DNA of 64,000 nucleotides from Sedimentimonas flavescens (GTDB taxonomy: Bacteria > Pseudomonadota > Alphaproteobacteria > Rhodobacterales > Rhodobacteraceae), in contig NZ_JAHVAI010000003.1 in the NCBI RefSeq assembly GCF_019264375.1, positions 90,312-154,311 of the forward strand, given 5' to 3'. Numbering within the stretch: the stretch's first letter is position 1; the number at the start of each line of letters is the position of its first letter. The notes beneath the pieces are model-generated. The model did not search any database. It was not told where the DNA came from and saw only the letters and a program-made list of their open reading frames with translations. This document shows, in pieces, positions 56,696 to 64,000 of this stretch. The position numbers and the translations under genes are program-made.

Positions 56696-57859
56696 ATGAA
56701 ACAGATCTACATGGGATGCACCTCGGCGCTGGCGCTTGGACTGGCGATGGCGCTGCCTGCGGGTGCTGCCGATATGCTGACCGAGCTTGGCGCGGGCGAG
56801 GGCTCGGTCTCGATCGTGGCATGGCCCGGCTATATCGAGCGCGGCGAGACCGATCCGGCCTTCGACTGGGTGACCAAGTTCGAAGCGGCTACCAGCTGCA
56901 AGGTCGAGGTCAAGACCGCCAATACCTCGGACGAGATGGTGGCGCTGATGAACGAGGGCGGCTTTGACCTTGTCACCGCTTCGGGCGACGCCTCGTTGCG
57001 GCTGATCGCGGGCAAGCGCCTGCAACCGGTTAACGTTGACCTCATCCCCAGCTGGTCGCGTGTCGATGACCGCCTCAAGGACGCGCCTTGGCACACCGTG
57101 GACGGGATGCACTATGGCACCCCCTTCATGTGGGGTCCGAACGTGCTGATGTACAACACCGAGGCCTTCCCCGAGGCGCCGACAAGCTGGGATGTTGTCT
57201 TCAAAGAGATGGACCTGCCCGACGGCAAGTCGAACAAGGGCCGGGTGCAGGCCTATGACGGCCCGATCTACATTGCCGACGCGGCGATGTATCTGATGGC
57301 GCATCAGCCCGAACTGGGCATCAAGAGCCCCTATGAGCTGAACGAGGATCAATACGCCGCCGCGCTTGACCTGCTGCGCGGTCAGCGCACGCTGGTTTCG
57401 CGCTACTGGCATGACGCTTTTATCCAGATCGACGACTTCAAGAACGAAGGGGTCGTGGCCTCGTCCTCCTGGCCGTTCCAGGTGAACCTGCTGCAAGCTG
57501 ACAGTGCCAAGGTGGCCTCGGTCATCCCCGAAGAGGGCGCGACCGGTTGGGCCGATACGCTGATGCTGCATGCCGACAGCGAGCACCCGAACTGCGCCTA
57601 TATGTTCATGGAGCATTCGCTGAATTCGAACCTGCAATCGGACCTTTCGGTCTGGTTCGGCGCGGTTCCCTCGGTTCCCGAGGCCTGTACCGACGGCTCG
57701 GGGATGCAGAACGCCGAAGGCTGCGCTACGAACGGCCTGGGCGATTTCGAGCGCATCAACTTCTGGCGCACGCCGGTTTCGAAATGCGACAGCCAGGGCA
57801 CCTGCGTCCCCTACTATCGCTGGGTGTCCGACTATATCGGCGTGATCGGCGGCCGCTGA
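56696..57859 (+). CDS. ABC transporter substrate-binding protein, YdcS-like
   Basis: A 387-residue periplasmic binding protein (PotD/YdcS class). A signal peptide opens it (MKQIYMGCTSALALGLAMAL, cut near AGAAD). The mature N-terminus GEGSVSIVAWPGYIERGETD and the SDEMVALMNEGGFDLVTASG block are characteristic of YdcS. Paired Cys residues appear near the C-terminus. It should bind a polyamine-like ligand and deliver it to the two permeases. I take the ATG at 56696, with AGGG nine bases upstream, over two in-frame ATGs at 56675 and 56687, because the signal peptide then begins MKQ. First structural gene of the operon. Confidence 0.9.
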   Translation: MKQIYMGCTSALALGLAMALPAGAADMLTELGAGEGSVSIVAWPGYIERGETDPAFDWVTKFEAATSCKVEVKTANTSDEMVALMNEGGFDLVTASGDASLRLIAGKRLQPVNVDLIPSWSRVDDRLKDAPWHTVDGMHYGTPFMWGPNVLMYNTEAFPEAPTSWDVVFKEMDLPDGKSNKGRVQAYDGPIYIADAAMYLMAHQPELGIKSPYELNEDQYAAALDLLRGQRTLVSRYWHDAFIQIDDFKNEGVVASSSWPFQVNLLQADSAKVASVIPEEGATGWADTLMLHADSEHPNCAYMFMEHSLNSNLQSDLSVWFGAVPSVPEACTDGSGMQNAEGCATNGLGDFERINFWRTPVSKCDSQGTCVPYYRWVSDYIGVIGGR

Positions 57860-57875
57860 TCCCCGCCTGAAAGCC

Positions 57876-57900
57876 CCGGACCGGCGCCATGCCGGTCCGG
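57876..57900 (+). promoter_or_regulatory. Perfect 10-bp hairpin between binding-protein and ATPase genes
   Basis: CCGGACCGGC (57876-57885) and GCCGGTCCGG (57891-57900) flank GCCAT. No T-run follows, so it is unlikely to end all transcription. Hairpins in this position of ABC operons often protect the upstream mRNA and raise the amount of binding protein relative to the membrane parts. Confidence 0.65.
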
Positions 57901-57924
57901 GAGCCTCCCCCCGAAAGAACTGAC

Positions 57925-58904
<980 letters not shown>

Positions 58905-58908
<4 letters not shown>

Positions 58909-59852
58909 GCGCCATCTCCCCCGCCATCTTCGCGCCCCGCTCGGGGCCCTTGTCGCGCGCGGTCGATTGGGTGATCCGCCACCCGCGTATGTTCGTTTTC
59001 CTGATGGTGCTGCCGATCACGCTCTGGCTGGGCATCGTCTATATCGGCGCGCTGATCGCGCTACTGATCCAGAGCTTCTTCTCGATCGACGAATATTCCG
59101 GCCTGATCGTGCATGAGTTCACGCTCAAGACCTATGCCGAGCTGTTCCGCTCCTACAATCTCGACATCATCATCCGAACGGTGTCGATGGCGGCGGCGGT
59201 GACGCTGGCCTCGGCGGTGATCGCCTTCCCGATCGCCTATTTCGCGGCCCGCTATGCGCGCGGCAAATGGAAGGCGCTGTTCTATATCGGGGTCATGCTG
59301 CCCCTGTGGTCGAGCTACCTTGTGAAGGTTTACGCCTGGAAACTGGTTCTGGCCAAAGAGGGCATCCTGAACTGGCTGTTTGCCAAGCTGCACCTGACCT
59401 GGGCGCTGGAGGCCGCGCTGGCGCTGCCGGTGGTGGGGGGGAACTCGCTCTCGGTCAGCTATCTCGGCACCTTCATCGTCTTCGTCTATATCTGGCTGCC
59501 CTATATGATCATCCCGGTTCAGGCGGCGCTGGAGCGTGTGCCCGCGCCACTCTTGGAAGCCGCCGCCGATCTGGGGGCAACGCCGGGCCAGTCGTTTCGC
59601 ATGGTGCTGTTCCCGCTGGCGATGCCGGGGATCGTGGCAGGGTCGATCTTTACCTTCTCGCTGACGCTCGGCGATTACATCATCCCGCAGATCATAGGCT
59701 CGTCGCGGCTCTTCATCGGGCAGGCGGTTTATACGCAGCAGGGCACGGCGGGGAATATTCCGCTGGCTGCGGCCTTCACCGTGGTGCCGATCGTGATCAT
59801 GGGCCTTTACCTGTGGGGCGCGCGCAAGATGGGGGCTTTCGATGCACTCTGA
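58905..59852 (+). CDS. ABC transporter permease, YdcU/PotB-like
   Basis: A 315-residue inner-membrane permease with six predicted segments, the first near [20 protein letters not shown]. The EAA loop that meets the ATPase is [20 protein letters not shown] (about residues 220-239). It overlaps the ATPase gene by ATGA and the second permease gene by 11 bases, showing tight translational coupling. Confidence 0.93.
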
Positions 59853-60651
59853 TAACCGCGCACCGCTTCCGCTCAAGCTGGCCGCCGCCGGAGGGCTGTT
59901 CTTCCTGCTCGCGCCGATTGCGCTGATCTTCGTCTATGCCTTCACGACTGAGGAAAAGAGCTTTCAGTGGCCGCCGCCCGGTTTCACGCTGAAATGGATC
60001 GGTGTCACCCTCAACCGTCCCGACGTGTGGGAGGCGCTGTTCCTGTCGCTGCGCGTCGCCGCGATCTCGACCGTCATCGCGCTGGCGCTTGGCACGCTGA
60101 CCGCCGCCGCCGTGGCCCGGTCGCGCTTTTTCGGGCGCGAGACGATCTCGCTCTTGGTCATCCTGCCGATTGCCCTGCCGGGCATCATCACCGGGATCTC
60201 GCTGCGCTCGGCCTTTTCTCTGCTGGAGATCCCGTTCAGCACCTGGACCATCGTGCTGGGTCACGCGACCTTCTGCATCGTCATCGTCTATAACAACGCG
60301 GTGGCGCGGTTCCGGCGCACCTCGGGGGCGCTGATCGACGCGGCGATGGATCTGGGCGCGGACGGGGTGCAGACCTTCACGCTGGTGATCCTGCCCAATA
60401 TCGCGACCGCGCTGCTGGCGGGGGGGATGCTTGCCTTCGCGCTCAGCTTTGACGAGGTCATCGTCACCACCTTCACCGCGGGGCAGCAGACAACGCTGCC
60501 GATCTGGATGCTTGAGGAACTGGTGCGCCCGCGCCAGCGCCCGGTGACCAACGTCGTCGCCATGGCCGTCGTGCTGGTGACGGTGCTGCCGATCCTTGCC
60601 GCCTATTATCTGACCCGCGACGGCGAACACACCGCTGGCGCCGAGAAATAA
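59842..60651 (+). CDS. ABC transporter permease, YdcV/PotC-like
   Basis: A 269-residue permease with six predicted membrane segments and the EAA-type loop [20 protein letters not shown] (about residues 166-185). Start ATG at 59842 lies inside the end of the previous permease gene. It forms the transmembrane channel with the YdcU-like protein. The aldehyde dehydrogenase gene begins 22 bases after its stop. Confidence 0.93.
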   Translation: MHSDNRAPLPLKLAAAGGLFFLLAPIALIFVYAFTTEEKSFQWPPPGFTLKWIGVTLNRPDVWEALFLSLRVAAISTVIALALGTLTAAAVARSRFFGRETISLLVILPIALPGIITGISLRSAFSLLEIPFSTWTIVLGHATFCIVIVYNNAVARFRRTSGALIDAAMDLGADGVQTFTLVILPNIATALLAGGMLAFALSFDEVIVTTFTAGQQTTLPIWMLEELVRPRQRPVTNVVAMAVVLVTVLPILAAYYLTRDGEHTAGAEK

Positions 60652-60672
60652 GACAAGAACAGGGAGACTGAG

Positions 60673-62097
60673 ATGGACACCCAGATGCTGATTGGAGCCA
60701 GCCTTGTGAGTGGCACCGAGACCGAGGAGCAGATCCTCAACCCGCGCACCGGCGAGCTGATCGTGTCGCTGCCCGAGGCCTCGCTGTCGCAGGTCGAGGC
60801 TGCCGTCAGCGCCGCCGAGAAAGCCTTTGCCGGATGGTCGCGCACGACACCGGCCGAGCGTTCGGGCTATCTACTGAAGATCGCCGAGCGGATCGAGGCC
60901 GAGGCCGAAAGCCTTGCGGCGCTAGAGGCGATGAATTGCGGCAAGCCCGGCCATCTGGCACTGGGCGACGAGATCCCTGCCATCGTGGATTGCTTCCGCT
61001 TCTTTGCCGGTGCCGTGCGCTGTATGACCGGCCCGGTGGCGGGGGAATATCTGGCGGGGCACACGTCGATGATCCGCCGCGACCCGATCGGTATCGTGGC
61101 CTCCATTGCGCCCTGGAACTACCCGCTGATGATGATGGCCTGGAAGATTGCACCTGCCATCGGCGCGGGCAACACGGTCGTCTTCAAACCCTCGGAGCAG
61201 ACCCCGCTGACCGCGCTGCGCATGGCCGCGATCTTTGCCGAGATCCTGCCCGAGGGCGTGGTTAACATCATCCTCGGCCGTGGGGAGACGGTGGGCTCGG
61301 CGCTGATCAACCACCCCAAGATCGCGATGATCTCGCTGACCGGCGACATTGCGACGGGGCGCAAGATCCTTGAGGCCGCGAACAAGACGATCAAGCGCAC
61401 GCATCTGGAACTGGGCGGCAAGGCGCCGGTCATCGTTTTCGACGACGCCGACATCGAGGCCACCGTGCAGGGGCTGCGCGCCTTCGGCTATTACAACGCC
61501 GGGCAGGATTGCACCGCCGCCTGCCGCGTCTACGCGCATAGCGCGGTTTATGATCGCTTCGTCGCCGATCTGAGCGACGCGGTCTCCTCCATCGCATACG
61601 GGCAGGCGGATGATGCGCAAAACGAGATGGGCTCGCTGATTTCGCTGCGCCAGCGCGACCGGGTGGCCAGCTTCGTCGCCCGTGCGCGCGAGGCCAACCA
61701 CATCGAGGTCGCCACTGGCGGCGAAATCCCCGACGGGCCGGGTTTCTTCTACAAGCCCACCGTCATCGCGGGCGCGCTGCAGACCGACGAGATCGTGCGG
61801 CGCGAGGTCTTCGGCCCCGTCGTCTCGGTCACCCGCTTCGACGATGCCGATCAGGCCATCGCCTGGGCGAATGACTCCGATTACGGCCTCGCGTCCTCGG
61901 TCTGGACCAAGGATGTCTCGAAGGGGCTGCAAGTCGCCTCGCGGCTGCAATACGGCTGCACCTGGGTGAACACCCACTTCATGCTGACCAGCGAGATGCC
62001 GCATGGCGGGTTGAAGCAGTCGGGCTACGGCAAGGATCTGTCGTCCTATGCACTCGAGGATTACTCGGTCGTGCGCCACGTCATGATCGCACATTGA
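60673..62097 (+). CDS. patD: Aminobutyraldehyde dehydrogenase (PatD/YdcW-like)
   Basis: A 474-residue NAD-dependent aldehyde dehydrogenase, as I recall the same length as E. coli PatD. Motifs: [20 protein letters not shown] (about residues 137-156), [47 protein letters not shown] (catalytic Glu), [14 protein letters not shown] (catalytic Cys about 280) and [13 protein letters not shown]. It should oxidise 4-aminobutanal, formed from putrescine, to GABA. AGGGAGACTGAG precedes the ATG. As the last gene of the YdcSTUV-type operon it repeats the E. coli ydcSTUV-ydcW arrangement, which supports the substrate assignment. Confidence 0.88.
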   Translation: MDTQMLIGASLVSGTETEEQILNPRTGELIVSLPEASLSQVEAAVSAAEKAFAGWSRTTPAERSGYLLKIAERIEAEAESLAALEAMNCGKPGHLALGDEIPAIVDCFRFFAGAVRCMTGPVAGEYLAGHTSMIRRDPIGIVASIAPWNYPLMMMAWKIAPAIGAGNTVVFKPSEQTPLTALRMAAIFAEILPEGVVNIILGRGETVGSALINHPKIAMISLTGDIATGRKILEAANKTIKRTHLELGGKAPVIVFDDADIEATVQGLRAFGYYNAGQDCTAACRVYAHSAVYDRFVADLSDAVSSIAYGQADDAQNEMGSLISLRQRDRVASFVARAREANHIEVATGGEIPDGPGFFYKPTVIAGALQTDEIVRREVFGPVVSVTRFDDADQAIAWANDSDYGLASSVWTKDVSKGLQVASRLQYGCTWVNTHFMLTSEMPHGGLKQSGYGKDLSSYALEDYSVVRHVMIAH

Positions 62098-62103
62098 TCG
62101 CAA

Positions 62104-62124
62104 GGGGGGCGTTCGCGCCCCCGG
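62104..62124 (+). terminator. GC hairpin after the aldehyde dehydrogenase gene
   Basis: GGGGGCG and CGCCCCC pair around a TTCG tetraloop, seven bases after the stop. There is no T-run, so termination may be partial. It also sits at the end of the convergent small gene. Confidence 0.5.
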
Positions 62125-62132
62125 CAACCTCC

Positions 62133-62393
62133 TTACGGATGTAGGGCCGCACGGTTCTGGTCGAGCCGCTCGGAAATCGTAGCGCTGATCCGGCGCAGGG
62201 AGGGCATCGCGGCGCCCCTGGGCCGGTCGCCAAGCGCCGCCAGCTCCACGATCTCGATGTCGGACAGAACACGGGGATGGCCCGCGACCGAGACGCCATA
62301 GGCGATGTCGGTTCCCGATCTTGTCGCCGCTATTTCGTAATCCACAACCAGCGGTGACCTGAGCCCGAACAGTATCAAATCGCCTCCACGCAA
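62133..62393 (-). CDS. Small conserved-looking protein of unknown function
   Basis: An 86-residue or slightly shorter protein: GLRSPLVVDYEIAATRSGTD, then IAYGVSVAGHPRVLSDIEIV. The pattern (a hydrophobic start, RSPLVVDYE, then a VSVAG strand) recalls the N-terminal nucleotide-binding part of PglD/NeuD-like proteins, which are common in Rhodobacterales, but the match is short. Possible starts are TTG codons at 62393 and 62378; a GGAGG lies between them, four bases before 62378, which favours the shorter form (81 residues). Convergent with the aldehyde dehydrogenase gene. It might be truncated. Confidence 0.45.
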   Translation of the reverse strand: MRGGDLILFGLRSPLVVDYEIAATRSGTDIAYGVSVAGHPRVLSDIEIVELAALGDRPRGAAMPSLRRISATISERLDQNRAALHP

Positions 62394-62741
62394 TCCATTG
62401 CCCGCTTGAGGGGTGCCAATACTTTGCGTGAGGGTAGTCGAGTTCGATTACTCGGGCAACGGCGTGAATGGGCCTGTGCGCCGAGGGCATGGGTTTCGGC
62501 TAGTTCGGACCGGTAATCGATCCGCCGGTTCGAGTGGGGATGATCGCCGCGCCAAACGGCCTCTTTCGGCGCGGTGTCGGGGCAAGAAACCCAAGAATGA
62601 AACGCATTTTGCGCGGCTCCTCGTGGCGGCGCTGTCACAGTCGCAGGGCATGCGTGCCACCGCGCAACGATTCATTGCGTTAATACTTTGTTAACCATTT
62701 ACTCGATCTGGCCGAGCGGTTCAGGCTGAGGTGTTGAGCAC
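62394..62741. other. Intergenic region upstream of the PKD-repeat protein
   Basis: No supported gene in these 348 bases. The right end turns AT-rich (62670-62705) and contains a CtrA-type site listed separately. Promoters for both flanking genes should be here. Confidence 0.4.
62680..62698 (+). promoter_or_regulatory. CtrA-type binding site
   Basis: TTAA (62680-62683), seven bases, then TTAACCAT (62691-62698): an exact match to the CtrA consensus TTAA-N7-TTAAC/TTAACCAT of alphaproteobacteria. It lies 43 bases before the start of the secreted PKD-repeat protein, a typical place for activation or repression. Confidence 0.6.
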
Positions 62742-64000
62742 ATGCGTATTAAGCGAATTTCTGGTTTCTCTACGTTGCGGGCGGCCTCCGGTCGGGCGGT
62801 GTTGCGCCGCCTCGCGAGGAGAGGCGCCATCTTGGTCCTGGGTCTTGCCGGAGTCGTGGGGTCCGCCGCAGGGGCTATGGCCGCCTGTACCGCCACCAAC
62901 CCGGTGCTGACCGTGACCTACCCGTCGGGCTATACCTATCCCGCTGCCGGCGGGGGGCAAGGGACGACCCTTACGTTCCGCGTGCAGTACACGGTTGCCT
63001 CGACAGGAAACAATCATGAACGGTGCCCCGACTCGATTCCGATCTCTATCACCGGGATCAGCAATCCTGATGGAATCCCGAACCCGATCTCATGCACGGC
63101 TACGCTCTCGATTTCGCACGGGAATAAAGAAGAGACACAGGCGGCAAGCTGTACGGCAAACTGGACCGCGCCTGCCAGCCCCTCCGCTTCGACGGTCGTG
63201 TCCGCATCGGCCTCCGGGTTGAACAGCAGCTTTGCAATCACCTCCGGGCAATCTTCTCCTGCGACATTGTACAGGGCAAGCTCGAACACGGCGCCGACGG
63301 CGGATGCGGGGGAAGATTTCTCGGTGGCCTCTGGCGCGACGGTCAATCTCGATGGCAGCGGTTCGAGCGACCCCGAGGACGACACGCTGAGCTACAGTTG
63401 GGAAGAGACGAGCAGCACGGGCGTCAGCCTGAGCGGCGCGTCGACTGCGACGCCAAGCTTCACGGCGCCGACGCTCTCGTGGTCGGACAGCCCGGTCGAT
63501 CTGGTGTTTAAGCTCGTGGTGAGCGACGGGGAGTTTTCGTCCGAAGCGAGCGTGACGGTGACGGTGAACCCGCCGGCGCGGCCGAACACGGCGCCGACGG
63601 CGGATGCGGGGGAAGATTTCTCGGTGGACTCTGGTGCTTCGAGCGGCCTGGACGGCAGCGGTTCGAGCGATCCCGATGGTGATCCGCTGACCTATAGCTG
63701 GACGCAGACGGAAGGGCCGAGTGTGGACCTGAGCGATCCGAGCGCGGTCGCACCGAGCTTCACGGCGCCGGTGCTCTCGTGGTCGGCCGATCCGGCTACT
63801 CTGGTGTTTGCGCTTGTGGTGAGTGATGGCGGTTTGACGTCCGAGGCGTCGAGCGTGACGGTGACGGTGAACCCGCCGCCGCCTCCGAACACGGGGCCGA
63901 CGGCGGATGCGGGGGAAGATTTCTCGGTGGCCTCTGGCGCGACGGTCAATCTCGATGGCAGCGGTTCGAGCGACCCCGAGGACGACACGCTGAGCTACAG
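62742..64000 (+). CDS. Secreted PKD-repeat surface protein, N-terminal part (cut by window edge)
   Basis: An open frame from the ATG at 62742 to the window end (419 codons). A long signal peptide with a basic start and hydrophobic core (AILVLGLAGVVGSAAGAMAA) is followed by a Cys-containing domain of about 130 residues. PKD/REJ-like beta-sandwich repeats of about 100 residues then begin near residue 182: NTAPTADAGEDFSV, LDGSGSSDPEDDTLSYSWEE, VDLVFKLVVSDGEFSSEASV, VTVTVNPP. Two whole repeats and the start of a third are visible. The protein is likely a large secreted adhesin or calcium-binding surface protein, perhaps exported further by a type I or II route if its missing C-terminus allows. 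Confidence 0.85.
   Translation, partial: MRIKRISGFSTLRAASGRAVLRRLARRGAILVLGLAGVVGSAAGAMAACTATNPVLTVTYPSGYTYPAAGGGQGTTLTFRVQYTVASTGNNHERCPDSIPISITGISNPDGIPNPISCTATLSISHGNKEETQAASCTANWTAPASPSASTVVSASASGLNSSFAITSGQSSPATLYRASSNTAPTADAGEDFSVASGATVNLDGSGSSDPEDDTLSYSWEETSSTGVSLSGASTATPSFTAPTLSWSDSPVDLVFKLVVSDGEFSSEASVTVTVNPPARPNTAPTADAGEDFSVDSGASSGLDGSGSSDPDGDPLTYSWTQTEGPSVDLSDPSAVAPSFTAPVLSWSADPATLVFALVVSDGGLTSEASSVTVTVNPPPPPNTGPTADAGEDFSVASGATVNLDGSGSSDPEDDTLSY
63285..64000 (+). repeat. Tandem DNA repeats of about 300 bp coding PKD units
   Basis: The block beginning AACACGGCGCCGACGGCGGA recurs at 63285, 63585 and 63888 (spacing 300 and 303). The first 113 bases of unit three match unit one with a single difference, while unit two differs at many sites. 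This pattern points to recent copying between non-adjacent units. Confidence 0.8.

Noticed and set aside
60922..62490. 522-codon open frame antisense to the aldehyde dehydrogenase gene
   Set aside because: The plus strand carries intact PatD motifs; the antisense product has no domain signs and is a codon-bias shadow.

Overview
The window looks like chromosomal DNA of an alphaproteobacterium, most likely Rhodobacterales (Rhodobacteraceae). The grounds are high GC content with strong GC3 bias, the gene types of the right half (Lon next to HU and a tRNA-Val, a YdcSTUV/PatD-type operon, a consensus CtrA box) and the style of the proteins. Genus cannot be fixed from sequence alone.

The window divides at a tRNA-Asn gene (38081-38155, minus strand). 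Everything to its left, at least 38 kb, reads as a mosaic genomic island. A 687-residue tyrosine integrase lies directly against the tRNA 3' end. No second copy of the tRNA 3' end was seen, so the far border is probably outside the window. The island holds: (a) 1-13439, a WYL-type regulator divergent from a tight operon encoding a RecB-like nuclease/DEDD/SF1 helicase, a small unknown protein, an Mre11/YhaO-like nuclease, a YhaN-like SMC ATPase and a 1853-residue GHKL-ATPase/DUF3883 protein; this is my main candidate for an undescribed defence system; (b) 13702-18324, an orphan ParD-like antitoxin, a large membrane protein with a predicted PD-(D/E)xK nuclease core, a small unknown and a DEDDh exonuclease; (c) 18413-22387, two overlapping tyrosine recombinases and a double-HTH protein flanking a non-coding region with six copies of an 8-bp motif; (d) 23064-27404, a membrane protein, a conserved protein of unknown function, a triple excisionase-like HTH protein and a Walker ATPase; (e) 27698-35587, a type I restriction-modification operon with two extra nuclease-like genes (DUF6615-like and DUF4268) between hsdS and hsdR; (f) the integrase and a large palindrome.

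To the right of the tRNA lies ordinary chromosome: an MBL-fold hydrolase, an EnvZ-like sensor kinase, lon (with a plausible heat-shock promoter), an HU-family protein and tRNA-Val. A more accessory-looking stretch (44-54 kb) follows: coniferyl-type aldehyde dehydrogenase, two overlapping ATP-grasp genes, a SAM/cyclase/ATPase/TPR protein with a flavin oxidoreductase, a DUF3307 membrane protein and a Crp/Fnr regulator. Next come a LysR regulator and a complete YdcSTUV-type ABC importer operon ending in aminobutyraldehyde dehydrogenase, consistent with putrescine or GABA-related uptake and oxidation. The window ends inside a large secreted PKD-repeat protein whose promoter region carries a CtrA-type site.

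In the island, at least six proteins carry RecB-like or PD-(D/E)xK-like nuclease motifs, and several carry ATPase motors. This is the profile of a defence island. Three gene remnants, two of them followed at once by intact terminators, show repeated replacement of cargo.
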